From Bacteriovoracaceae bacterium UBA2428 (GTDB lineage Bacteria > Bdellovibrionota > UBA2428): a DNA stretch of 14,000 nt. Below the pieces are notes generated by a model. That model saw nothing but the letters and a program-made list of their open reading frames with translations, had not been told where the DNA came from and did no database searches. Shown piece after piece: positions 6,236 through 13,689 of the stretch. Position numbers and translations under genes: made by a program. The stretch spans positions 1 to 14,000 of the forward strand of contig DDRA01000083.1 in NCBI GenBank assembly GCA_002343545.1, read 5' to 3'. How positions within the stretch are numbered: the first letter of the stretch is position 1; the number at the start of each line of letters is the position of its first letter.

Positions 6236-8356
6236 TTACTTGTTCTCGGCCGCGCGCTGTTCCTTGTACTTCTTGACCATTTCTTCCTGGACGTTGCGCG
6301 GGACGGGCTCGTACTTGGCGAATTCCATCGAGAACTCACCCTTACCTTGCGTCGCCGAGCGGAGCGTCGTCGAGTAGCCGAACATTTCCGAGAAGGGAAC
6401 GTTGGCCGAGACCGTGAAGTACTTGTCGTTCGTGCCCGACTCCAAGATCACGCCGCGGCGCTGGTTCAGCTGACCGACGACCGAGCCTTGGAACTCTTCG
6501 GGGGCCGAGACTTCGACCTTCATGATCGGCTCGAGAATGACGGGCTGAGCGCTCGAGTAGGCTTCGCGGATGGCCGTCATCGCGCAAACGCGGAACGCCA
6601 TTTCCGAGGAGTCGACCGGGTGGCTCGCGCCATCGTTCACGACGCAACGAACGTTCACGACCGGGGCGCCGATGAGCTGGCCCTTCTTGAGCTGTTCTTG
6701 GAAGCCCTTGTCGCAGGCCGGGATGAATTCGCGCGGGATCGATCCGCCGACGACTTCGTCGACGAACTCGTAGTTCTTGTTCTCTTCGGCCGGGATCGGC
6801 TCCATGAAGCCGCCGATCTTAGCGAATTGACCCGAACCGCCCGTTTGCTTCTTGTGCGTGTAAGCGAGTTCGGCGCGCTTCATGAAGGTCTCGCGGTACG
6901 CGACTTGCGGCTTACCGACCGTCACTTCGCAGTTGTACTCGCGCTTCATGCGCTCGACGTAAATTTCGAGGTGGAGCTCGCCCATACCCGAGATGAGGGT
7001 CTCGCCCGATTCTTCGTCGCGGTGAACGCGGAAGGTCGGGTCTTCCTTCGAGAAGCGGTTGAGCGCCTTCGAGAAGTTGACTTGCGCGTCGCGCGACTTC
7101 GGCGCGACGGCGAGCGAGATCACGGCCGCGGGGACGTGCATGGACGTCATCGAGTACTCGATCGAGCCGTCCGTGAAGGTATCACCCGAAGCGCACTCGA
7201 CGCCGAAGAGAGCGACGATGTCGCCCGCCACGGCCGTTTCAACGTCGTGCATGTCGGCGGCGTGCATGCGCACGATCCGCGGGATCTTGACCTTCTTGCC
7301 GCTGTTCACGTTGTAGATAAAGTCGCCCTTGGCGATCTTACCTTGGTAAACGCGCATGTAGGTCAGCTGGCCGTAGCGGCCGTCTTCGAGCTTGAACGCG
7401 AGACCGACGAAGGGGGCGTCCTGGTCGGACTTGAGCTCGATCTTGGCTTCGTTGTTCTTTTGGTCGAGAGCGATGTTCGTCTTCTCGGACGGGTTGTTGA
7501 GGTAGCGGATAACGCCGTCGAGGAGCGTTTGTACGCCCTTGTTCTTGACGGCCGAGCCGCAGAATACGGGGACGACTTTGTGGGACTTCGTCACGCGCGC
7601 GATCGCCGGGATGAGCTGCGCTTCCGTCGGTTCTTTACCTTCGAGGTAAAGGTTCGCGATCTCGTCGTCGTGGTCGGCAATAGCCGCGACGAGGTTATCG
7701 CGCGCCTCTTCGACCTTCGCTTTGAGTTCGGCCGGGCAGTCTTCGACGCGGATGTTCTCGCCGTTTTCGCCGTCGTAGTAGTAGGCCTTGCGGTTGAGAA
7801 GGTCGACGACGCCGTTGAACTGGTCTTCGGCACCGATCGGGAAGTTGATGAGGTGGGCATTGATGCCCAGCTTGTCGCGAAGCATGTCGATGCCGCGGAA
7901 GGGGTTCGCGCCGGCGCGGTCCATCTTGTTGATAAAGACGAGGCGGGGAACGCCGTAACGACGCATTTGGCGGTCGACCGTGATCGTTTGCGACTGCACG
8001 CCCGCGACCGAGCACATAACCAGAACCGCGCCGTCGAGGACGCGAAGCGCGCGCTCCACTTCGACCGTGAAGTCGACGTGTCCGGGGGTATCGATGAGGT
8101 TGATGTTGTAGTCGCCCCAGTTCAGGTACGTGGCGGCCGACTGGATCGTGATGCCTTTTTCGCGTTCGAGATCCATGGAGTCCATGGTCGCGCCGACGCC
8201 GTCCTTGCCCTTCACTTCGTGAATGGCGTGAATCTTGCCGCCGTAGAAAAGGATCCGCTCCGAAAGCGTCGTCTTGCCCGAGTCGATGTGGGCCGAGATG
8301 CCGATGTTACGGATCTTGTTAATGTCTGAAACTTTGAAGGGTTTTGCGTCTGCCAT
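6236..8356 (-). CDS. fusA: elongation factor G, spd/mitochondrial EF-G1 type
   Basis: 706 residues, full length for EF-G. This translational GTPase moves tRNA and mRNA after peptide transfer. GTP-binding motifs: AHIDSGKT (22-29), the KGITI switch (67-71), DTPGH (89-93), NKMD (143-146) and CGSA (266-269). Domain II is at about 315-400, domain III at about 410-485, domain IV at about 485-605 with [11 protein letters not shown] (501-511) and tip [12 protein letters not shown], and domain V follows. The switch region ([19 protein letters not shown], then ITIQSAATY) and ASGDTFTD closely match mitochondrial EF-G1 and the bacterial 'spd' EF-G1 group rather than canonical str-operon EF-G. It starts 23 bases after a methyltransferase gene on the same strand and is probably cotranscribed. 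A TTAAAT -10-like element overlaps that gene's stop. No Shine-Dalgarno seen. Confidence 0.97.
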   Translation of the reverse strand: MADAKPFKVSDINKIRNIGISAHIDSGKTTLSERILFYGGKIHAIHEVKGKDGVGATMDSMDLEREKGITIQSAATYLNWGDYNINLIDTPGHVDFTVEVERALRVLDGAVLVMCSVAGVQSQTITVDRQMRRYGVPRLVFINKMDRAGANPFRGIDMLRDKLGINAHLINFPIGAEDQFNGVVDLLNRKAYYYDGENGENIRVEDCPAELKAKVEEARDNLVAAIADHDDEIANLYLEGKEPTEAQLIPAIARVTKSHKVVPVFCGSAVKNKGVQTLLDGVIRYLNNPSEKTNIALDQKNNEAKIELKSDQDAPFVGLAFKLEDGRYGQLTYMRVYQGKIAKGDFIYNVNSGKKVKIPRIVRMHAADMHDVETAVAGDIVALFGVECASGDTFTDGSIEYSMTSMHVPAAVISLAVAPKSRDAQVNFSKALNRFSKEDPTFRVHRDEESGETLISGMGELHLEIYVERMKREYNCEVTVGKPQVAYRETFMKRAELAYTHKKQTGGSGQFAKIGGFMEPIPAEENKNYEFVDEVVGGSIPREFIPACDKGFQEQLKKGQLIGAPVVNVRCVVNDGASHPVDSSEMAFRVCAMTAIREAYSSAQPVILEPIMKVEVSAPEEFQGSVVGQLNQRRGVILESGTNDKYFTVSANVPFSEMFGYSTTLRSATQGKGEFSMEFAKYEPVPRNVQEEMVKKYKEQRAAENK

Positions 8357-8379
8357 TTCGGGACCGGGCTTAGCTCGAT

Positions 8380-9251
8380 TTAACGCCCTTGGCTAGGGTC
8401 TGTTTCGGTCCTCAAAAACGAAGCCGAGGCGGTCTCGAGCTGTCCGAAGAGCCAGGGCTGAACGGGAAAGCGTTCGCGAAGCGCCTCGAGCTGACGACGC
8501 GCCTGGCCATTTGTTCCTTGGACCTTCTCCGCCAGGATGAGCTCGTTCTTGAGGGAATGCTCCCAACCGACGAGCTCAGTGACCCGGACCCGATAGCCAT
8601 GGGCTTCCAAAACGAGGGCCCGCAGGACATTCGTGAGCTGGGCCCCGAAATCGCGGCGCTGGATGGGATGGCGAAAGAGGGGCTTGAGGGAGGGATCGAC
8701 GGGCGCCGTCTCGAGAAGCCGGGCGACCTCGGCCTGGCAGCACGGCACGAGGGCCACGAAGCGCGCGCCCTTGCGGAGGGCGAAGACGAGGGCCTCGTCC
8801 GTCGCCGTGTCGCAGGCGTGGAGAGCCGTCACGACGTGGACGGGGCCCTCGACCTTGGCTTCGGCCTCTTGGATGCGGGCTTCCACGAAGTCCATGCGCT
8901 CGAAGCCGACCCGGGAGGCCAGCTCGCGCGACGACGCCACGAGCTCCGGGCGGGACTCCACGCAGAGCATGCGGGCCTCGGGCGCGGATTTCAGGTGCAG
9001 GTGATAAAGAAGAAGCCAAGGTAGGACTTGCCGGCCCCCATGTCGCAGACGCGCAGGGCCGCTTCGGCCGCCAAGGCCGCCTGGAGCCCGGGACCGAGCA
9101 GCTGACCGAAGTGACGAATTTGCTTGAGCTTGCGGCGGGCATCCTGATTGAGGGCGCCGTCGCGAGTCAAAAGGTGGAGCTCCTGCAGAACGGGGATCGG
9201 AAGCCCGAGGTCCTCGGCCTCGCCCGCGGAGGCGGCTTTGCCCGGCTTCAT
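8380..9251 (-). CDS. Methyltransf_32-type SAM methyltransferase, with apparent 1-base frameshift
   Basis: This gene is split between two frames; restoring one base gives 290 residues. The upstream part (9251 to about 9009) carries SAM motif [12 protein letters not shown] (69-79) and then runs into a TGA at 8991-8993. The downstream part (about 9008-8380) continues as [11 protein letters not shown], then [11 protein letters not shown] (145-155), VPCC (169-172) and LEAHGYR. The LHACDTATD and PCC motifs typify a class I methyltransferase family (PF13679-like); the substrate is unknown. The break is in the minus-strand run CTTCTTCTTT (9006-9015), where one missing base restores the frame. Both halves look under normal coding constraint, so a sequencing error or very recent mutation fits better than old decay. 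The ATG overlaps the preceding stop (ATGA), and fusA follows 23 bases downstream. Confidence 0.75.
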
Positions 9252-10291
9252 CGCTTGAGCCCCACCGCGAGCCCCTCGCCCGTCGGCAAGATGATCGAGG
9301 CCATCTCCGGGTGGAAGGCCAAGCGATCCCAAGCCGCGCTCATGCCGCGAAACTCGTTCGTGCCGAAGTGGTCGGGACGACCGCGAGGCGGGAACGGGAT
9401 CGACGCGCTTTCGCGGCCCCAGTAGTTCATGCCGCCCCAGATGTAGGCGTTGTCGACGAGGCAAAAGCCGCCGGGACGCAGGCGAGCGAGCGCCCATTCG
9501 ACGTAGTCCCCGCTCGAAGCCTTGTCCGCGTCGATGAAGACGAAATCGAGGGAGTCCCAAGCTCCGCCCTTTTCGAGGGACGCGAGACTCTCGAGCGCCC
9601 GGCCGGCACGGATCTCGACTTTGGCGCCGAAGCCGGCTTCGTCGAGATGGCGGCGCGCGAGCTCCGCGCGTTCGGGCTGCAGCTCGAAGCTCAGGACGCG
9701 GCCGTCCTCGGGCAGGGCGCGCGCAAGCCAGCTCGTGCTGTAACCGCCCAGGGTACCGATCTCGACGCCGCGACGGGCGCTAATCGCGCGGAGCAAAATC
9801 TCGATGAGGCGACCTTCGAAGGGAGCGATCTGGATGGCGGGGAGTCCCGCGGCCAGGCTGCGTTCGCGGATGCGGGCCTGCTCGGGGCTCTCGATCGCGA
9901 AGCGCCCTTCCACGACGAGATCGAGGTGCGCGGAGCGGTAATCGCTCCGGCCGCCCGGCACCTCGTCAAGGAGCACGTCGTAGCCGCGAAACTCCGGCGG
10001 ACCGAGGTAGGCCTCGCGCGGAACGCTCGACGCGGCGTGGACGGCGCGGGAGTTGTCGCCCGTCATCCAGGCCAGGAAAGAAGCCTCGTCCAGCCACTGC
10101 GAGGACGACACGAACTCGACGCTTTCGACGGGCGCCTCGGCCCGGGGGCCGCCCGAGCGCACGGCCTTCAGAAATTGGAAGCGCAGGAAACCCGGCTGAC
10201 TCGCGAGCCGCGACTCGCGCTCGCGCCAGACCTTCTCGAAGGCGGGCGCGTGCGCGGACGCGATGCGGAAGCGGTTCTGCGCGACGAACAT
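9248..10291 (-). CDS. fusion of ABM monooxygenase-like domain and O-methyltransferase
   Basis: 347 residues, two domains. Residues 1-110 resemble the antibiotic biosynthesis monooxygenase/heme-degrading (HmoA/IsdG-like) ferredoxin-like domain: MFVAQNRFRI, FEKVWRERESRL, PGFLRFQFL, WLDEASFLAWM, AYLGPPEFRGYDVL. Residues 125-347 are a class I O-methyltransferase of the CCoAOMT/COMT-like family: motif I VEIGTLGGYSTSWLA (176-190), DFVFIDADK (249-257) and VDNAYIWGG (279-287), including the Asp and Asn that bind metal in relatives. The family methylates catechol-like hydroxyls using SAM and a divalent metal. The substrate is unknown, and whether the ABM part is catalytic or structural cannot be told. 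It starts 10 bases after the upstream stop and overlaps the next gene by ATGA. I see no frameshift between the domains, so the fusion appears real. Confidence 0.85.
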   Translation of the reverse strand: MFVAQNRFRIASAHAPAFEKVWRERESRLASQPGFLRFQFLKAVRSGGPRAEAPVESVEFVSSSQWLDEASFLAWMTGDNSRAVHAASSVPREAYLGPPEFRGYDVLLDEVPGGRSDYRSAHLDLVVEGRFAIESPEQARIRERSLAAGLPAIQIAPFEGRLIEILLRAISARRGVEIGTLGGYSTSWLARALPEDGRVLSFELQPERAELARRHLDEAGFGAKVEIRAGRALESLASLEKGGAWDSLDFVFIDADKASSGDYVEWALARLRPGGFCLVDNAYIWGGMNYWGRESASIPFPPRGRPDHFGTNEFRGMSAAWDRLAFHPEMASIILPTGEGLAVGLKR

Positions 10292-10301
10292 CGGGTCGGG
10301 A

Positions 10302-11075
10302 TCAGCGGCGGCGCAGGGCGATGCGGTGGAAGCCCGGGGTCATCGTCGCCTGGTAGTTGAGCGCGAAGGAATCCACTTCGAAGGAGTCGTCGTGGATATT
10401 CTTCGGGACCATCGCCTCGACCGCGAAGGTCAGGCCAAGCGCGGCTTGGTCCATCGCGACGTCCTTGAGGCTGAACCAGAAGGTGAGCTGGTCGCGGTCG
10501 CGGCGGTAGTTGGATTGGGCGCCGAAGGTCTCGTCGAACGCGACGTAGGCGTCGTTCGTGAAGATGTCGACGAGGTTGCCCGACGAAGCGACGATCTCGA
10601 TGCGACCGTTCTCGCCCTTGCCGAAGCGAAGGATCTCGACGTAGGCCGTCGACCACTTTTGCGCGATCTCGAGCGACGCGAGGGTCTCGTTCTTGGCGAC
10701 GAGCTTGGCGTAGCAATGGTTCGAGCGCTCGAACTCGGTCTCGAAGCAAACGCGGCCGGTCTGCGAAGCCCCAAAGGTGCCGATGACGCGACCCGAAGCG
10801 TTCTCGGTGACGAGCTGCACGAGGTTGTTTTCGTACTTCTCGAGCGTCGCGACAGCGTAGGTTTCGTCCTTCTCGAAGCGGTCGAAGTCGATCTTGGCGG
10901 AAGCCCAGCGATCGAAGCCCCACCCCAAACGGTAGGTCGTCGAGGACGCTTCGTCGCTCTCCAAGAGGTAGTAGCGGATCTGGGTCTCGGGATCGACGCG
11001 GCTTTCGGGGGCGGCTTGCGCGAGCGAGGGGAGCGCGAAGGCGGCCAAGGCGAGAAAACGGGAAGTGAAGCTCAT
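10302..11075 (-). CDS. exported hypothetical protein, first gene of the fusA-containing operon
   Basis: 257 residues from the ATG at 11075. It begins with a classical signal peptide (MSFTSRFLALAAFALPSLAQA, probable cleavage before APES). The mature part is mixed alpha/beta with many strands, two cysteines (VCFETEFERSNHCY) that could form a disulfide, and an Arg-rich C terminus (IALRRR). No family recognised; periplasmic location is likely. A longer frame reaches back to 11222 but that part is not signal-like and overlaps the divergent hldD start, so the signal-peptide ATG is preferred. A GGAGG Shine-Dalgarno lies about 10 bases before it. A minus-strand GTTAAAT about 60 bases upstream may be part of the promoter. 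The next gene starts 10 bases after the stop. Confidence 0.75.
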   Translation of the reverse strand: MSFTSRFLALAAFALPSLAQAAPESRVDPETQIRYYLLESDEASSTTYRLGWGFDRWASAKIDFDRFEKDETYAVATLEKYENNLVQLVTENASGRVIGTFGASQTGRVCFETEFERSNHCYAKLVAKNETLASLEIAQKWSTAYVEILRFGKGENGRIEIVASSGNLVDIFTNDAYVAFDETFGAQSNYRRDRDQLTFWFSLKDVAMDQAALGLTFAVEAMVPKNIHDDSFEVDSFALNYQATMTPGFHRIALRRR

Positions 11076-11172
11076 GGTATCGAAACCTCCATGTTTCGTG
11101 GTTGGGGCGCGGCCCTCCTTGAAGCACAGGTCGAGATTTAACGCAACGCACAAACAGCCTTCGCTTCGCCTT

Positions 11173-11181
11173 TGTGATAGT
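11173..11181 (+). promoter_or_regulatory. extended -10 element for hldD
   Basis: TGTGATAGT reads as TGn plus GATAGT, a fair extended -10. Nine bases separate it from the ATG at 11191, so the leader would be zero to a few bases. The GAAAGA just before the ATG is a poor Shine-Dalgarno. Confidence 0.4.
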
Positions 11182-11190
11182 CCTGAAAGA

Positions 11191-12165
11191 ATGATCCTCG
11201 TGACGGGCGCCGCCGGCTTCATCGGTTCCTACTTGGCCCGGGAAATCCTGGCCGAAGCGGGCCCGGATTCCCTTCTCCTTTGTGACACCCAAGAAGCCTG
11301 GGATGCCGATCGTCGCTGCGCCCGGGTCCTCCGCCAAGCCGGGATTCGCTTTCGCCCTTTTGAGTCGCTGGAAGCGGATTCCGACCGCGATTTCGAAGGG
11401 ATAACGGGAATCTTCCACATGGGCGCCTCTTCGCGCACGGACGAGATGCGCGAAGACTACCTGGCGCGCATGAACGTGGGCTTCACCCAGCTCCTTTGGC
11501 GCCGGGCGACCCGCCTTGCCGTGCCCTTCGTTTACGCGAGCTCGGCCTCGACCTACGGAGCCGGCGAAGAAGGCTACTCGGACGATCCCGCACGGGTCCC
11601 CCGGCTTTCGCCCCTCAACCCTTACGGCTGGAGCAAACAACGTTTCGACCTTTGGGCGCTCGCCGAAGTCGCGGCCGGACGCCATCCTCCGCGTTGGGCC
11701 GGACTGAAATTCTTCAACGTCTACGGCCCCGGCGAGGACCACAAAGGCAGCCAGGGCAGCGTCGTCCACCACGCCCGCCGCCAGCTCGAGACTTTGGGCC
11801 TCGTGAAACTTTTCCGTTCGGAGCGGCCCGAGTACGCCGACGGCGAGCAGAAGCGCGACTTCGTTTACGTGGGCGACTGCGTCCGCGTGGCCCGCGCCGT
11901 CGCGGACGGGCGCGTGAACTCGGGTCTCTACAACGTCGGCACGGGACGGGCGCGCACTTGGATCGATCTCGTCGAGGCCGTGGGGCTCGCGATCGGTCGG
12001 GAGGCTCGCATCGAATTCATCGATATTCCGGCTTCGCTCCGGGCCCATTACCAGTATTTCACCGAGGCGGACCTCGCGCGGCTGCGCGGGGCCGGCTACG
12101 GCGCGCCGTTCACGGATCTCGTTGAGGGCGTACGCCGGACCTTCGAGGAAGAAGCCCGCCTCTGA
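11191..12165 (+). CDS. hldD: ADP-L-glycero-D-manno-heptose 6-epimerase
   Basis: 324 residues, close to the usual HldD length. It catalyses the last step of ADP-heptose synthesis for the lipopolysaccharide inner core, in the cytoplasm, with bound NADP. An N-terminal Rossmann motif GAAGFIG (6-12), YASSASTYG (115-123), catalytic Y145 and K149 (NPYGWSK) and the HldD-specific second-base lysine K185 (HKGSQGS) are present. Further signatures are KRDFVYVGD, YNVGTGRA, YFTEADLARLRGAGY and PF at the ends expected for HldD. The ATG at 11191 starts the Rossmann fold directly; an in-frame ATG 42 codons upstream (11065) overlaps the divergent gene and adds non-homologous sequence. It is followed after 19 bases by a short-chain dehydrogenase gene, probably in the same operon. 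No other heptose genes are in the window. Confidence 0.93.
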   Translation: MILVTGAAGFIGSYLAREILAEAGPDSLLLCDTQEAWDADRRCARVLRQAGIRFRPFESLEADSDRDFEGITGIFHMGASSRTDEMREDYLARMNVGFTQLLWRRATRLAVPFVYASSASTYGAGEEGYSDDPARVPRLSPLNPYGWSKQRFDLWALAEVAAGRHPPRWAGLKFFNVYGPGEDHKGSQGSVVHHARRQLETLGLVKLFRSERPEYADGEQKRDFVYVGDCVRVARAVADGRVNSGLYNVGTGRARTWIDLVEAVGLAIGREARIEFIDIPASLRAHYQYFTEADLARLRGAGYGAPFTDLVEGVRRTFEEEARL

Positions 12166-12184
12166 GCGGACAGGAGTTTTGAAG

Positions 12185-12952
12185 ATGAGCGCGAAGAAGA
12201 TTCTCGTCACGGGGGCCTCGAGCGGGATCGGTCGCGCGACCGCCCTCCATCTGGCCCGGCAAGGTCACCACGTCTTGATGGCGGCCCGCCGCACGGAGGT
12301 CCTGCGGGAGATCGCGGCGACCGAGGCCACCGTCGTCGGGGAGCTGCACGTGGGGGAACTCGACGTGGGGCGCGTGGAATCGGTCGACGCCTTCTTCGCG
12401 AAGCACGGGGATTGGCTTGGGAACCTGGACGTCGTGGTGAACAACGCCGGGCTCGCGCTCGGGCGCGAAGGGTTTCAGGATAGCTCGGAAGCGGAAACGG
12501 AACGCGTCTTCGAGACGAACGTGCTGGGACTCCTGCGCGTGACGAAGCGGGCGCTCGCGCCCATGCTCAAACGCCGCGCGGGGCAGATCGTGAATTTGGG
12601 ATCGGTGGCCGCGCACGAGGCCTACGCGGGCGGCACGGTTTACTGCGCGAGCAAGGCCGCCGTACATATGATCACGGACGCGCTCCGGCACGACCTCGGG
12701 GGCACGGGCATCCGGGTTTGCACGGTGGCGCCGGGACGCGTCGCCGAGACGCAGTTTTCGAACGTACGCTTTCGCGGCGACGCGGAAAAGGCGCAGAAGG
12801 TTTACGAGGGTTACCGCATCCTGACGGCCGACGACGTCGCGTCGATCATCGCGTGGATCGTGGCGCAGCCCGCGCACATCAACGTGCAGGAGCTCATCGT
12901 GCTACCGACGGATCAACCGTCGGCGACCACGCTCGCGCCCCTCCGACCTTAG
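12185..12952 (+). CDS. YdfG-like NADP-dependent short-chain dehydrogenase
   Basis: 255 residues of the classical SDR family. Cofactor motif TGASSGIG (9-16), NNAG (86-89), catalytic S140, Y153 and K157 (YCASK). The C-terminal part (SNVRFRGDAEKAQKVYEGY, LTADDVA, PAHINVQEL, P-T-D-Q) matches E. coli YdfG, an NADP-dependent 3-hydroxy acid dehydrogenase that oxidises serine and 3-hydroxy acids and can reduce malonic semialdehyde. The ATG at 12185 has an AGGAG site (12172-12176) with an 8-base spacer; the longer frame back to 12122 overlaps hldD and is rejected. It follows hldD by 19 bases. Nothing known ties it to heptose synthesis, so the pairing may be chance. Exact substrate is uncertain. Confidence 0.88.
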   Translation: MSAKKILVTGASSGIGRATALHLARQGHHVLMAARRTEVLREIAATEATVVGELHVGELDVGRVESVDAFFAKHGDWLGNLDVVVNNAGLALGREGFQDSSEAETERVFETNVLGLLRVTKRALAPMLKRRAGQIVNLGSVAAHEAYAGGTVYCASKAAVHMITDALRHDLGGTGIRVCTVAPGRVAETQFSNVRFRGDAEKAQKVYEGYRILTADDVASIIAWIVAQPAHINVQELIVLPTDQPSATTLAPLRP

Positions 12953-12967
12953 ACGGCAACCGGACAC

Positions 12968-13008
12968 ACGGGCTCCCACCTTTTATCAACGCCCGTTCGG
13001 CTCGTTTT
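12968..13008 (+). terminator. weak terminator candidate after the hldD operon
   Basis: ACGGGC (12968-12973) and GCCCGT (12991-12996) can pair around a 17-base loop, with TTTT only eight bases later (13005-13008). It lies between two convergent genes, where a terminator is expected, but the short stem, long loop and spaced T-run make it weak. Confidence 0.25.
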
Positions 13009-13013
13009 GTCGA

Positions 13014-13619
13014 CTAGCGGAGTTTTTCGATTTCTTTTTCGATGTCGCCGAGAACGCGTTCCATCATGCCCGGCAGGAAGCCTTCGATGGCGCCGCGGAA
13101 GAGCGAGCGGGTTCCGGCCCAAGCGGGCTTCTGAACGCGAACCTGGACATTGGCGTCGACCCGCAGGGCCGAGCCCATCGTGCCATTCAGATCGACCTGC
13201 ATGTTCTTGAGGTTCGCGAGGAGTCCCTTGCCGCGAAGTTCGATCGAGCGGATGCGCCCTTGCACGAACCCTTTGCCGTCTTCCAGAATGATGAGCTCGT
13301 AGGTGCCCGGCACTTCGTCTTGGCGGCCAAGATCGAGGTACTCAAAAACGTAGCGTTCACCGCGAAGGCCGGCCGATTGCACGGAGGTGGGGCCTTCGTG
13401 GATTTTCGCGTCCGCGGAGATCTGCTTTTGGATGAGGCCTTTGAGCTCACCGAGGGTGATGTTCTGCGCGTTCGGAACGAGGCAACGACCCGGGATCGAG
13501 ACGGGAACGACCCGACCCTGGAACTCGCCGATTTCGGCTTCTTCGGCGCGGCAGTAGCGGGCCGCCTGGGAGGAAAGGGGAGCGAGAGCGAGGAGAAGCA
13601 TCCACATTTTCGTTTTCAT
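13014..13619 (-). CDS. exported hypothetical protein
   Basis: 201 residues. The N terminus is a signal peptide (MKTKMWMLLLALAPLSSQA, cleavage probably before ARYC). The mature protein has two cysteines in its first third (C23 and C46 in the precursor), several strand-like segments (YVFEYLDLG, TYELIILEDGKG, ALRVDANVQVRVQ) and a C-terminal amphipathic helix (MMERVLGDIEKEIEKLR). Periplasmic or secreted location is likely. No family recognised; the layout recalls small lipid- or polymer-binding periplasmic proteins, but this is not evidence of function. A TATAAC -10 lies 11 bases before the ATG, with no Shine-Dalgarno. It converges with the YdfG-like gene (61-base gap). Confidence 0.72.
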   Translation of the reverse strand: MKTKMWMLLLALAPLSSQAARYCRAEEAEIGEFQGRVVPVSIPGRCLVPNAQNITLGELKGLIQKQISADAKIHEGPTSVQSAGLRGERYVFEYLDLGRQDEVPGTYELIILEDGKGFVQGRIRSIELRGKGLLANLKNMQVDLNGTMGSALRVDANVQVRVQKPAWAGTRSLFRGAIEGFLPGMMERVLGDIEKEIEKLR

Positions 13620-13630
13620 TGATGCGGTGT

Positions 13631-13658
13631 GTTATATTGAGTCCAAAAGCCTCGCAAC
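13631..13658 (-). promoter_or_regulatory. probable sigma-70-type promoter of the 13619 gene
   Basis: On the minus strand a good -10, TATAAC (13631-13636), follows a -35-like GTTGCG/TTGCGA (13652-13658) with a 15-16 base spacer. Eleven bases separate the -10 from the ATG at 13619, so the leader would be only about four bases. No Shine-Dalgarno is present. Confidence 0.5.
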
Positions 13659-13689
13659 GAAATTCCGCGAACAAATCCAGGCCGAACTG

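Noticed and set aside
6347..8329. 660-codon open frame on the plus strand
   Set aside because: It is exactly antisense to fusA, has no start signal, and its composition (Val/Asp/Arg/Leu-rich) is what the complement of a GC-biased gene gives.
9006..9015. Programmed -1 frameshift in the methyltransferase gene
   Set aside because: The CTTCTTCTTT tract does not match the X XXY YYZ slippery pattern, and I saw no stimulating structure; a simple 1-base deletion is the better explanation.
11065..11190. Upstream in-frame start for hldD
   Set aside because: It adds 42 residues before the Rossmann motif, overlaps the divergent gene's start, and would place the -10-like element inside the gene.
10168..12210. 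680-codon minus-strand open frame
   Set aside because: It runs antisense through hldD and then overlaps the exported protein and the fusion gene in another frame; both have clear signatures in their own frames.
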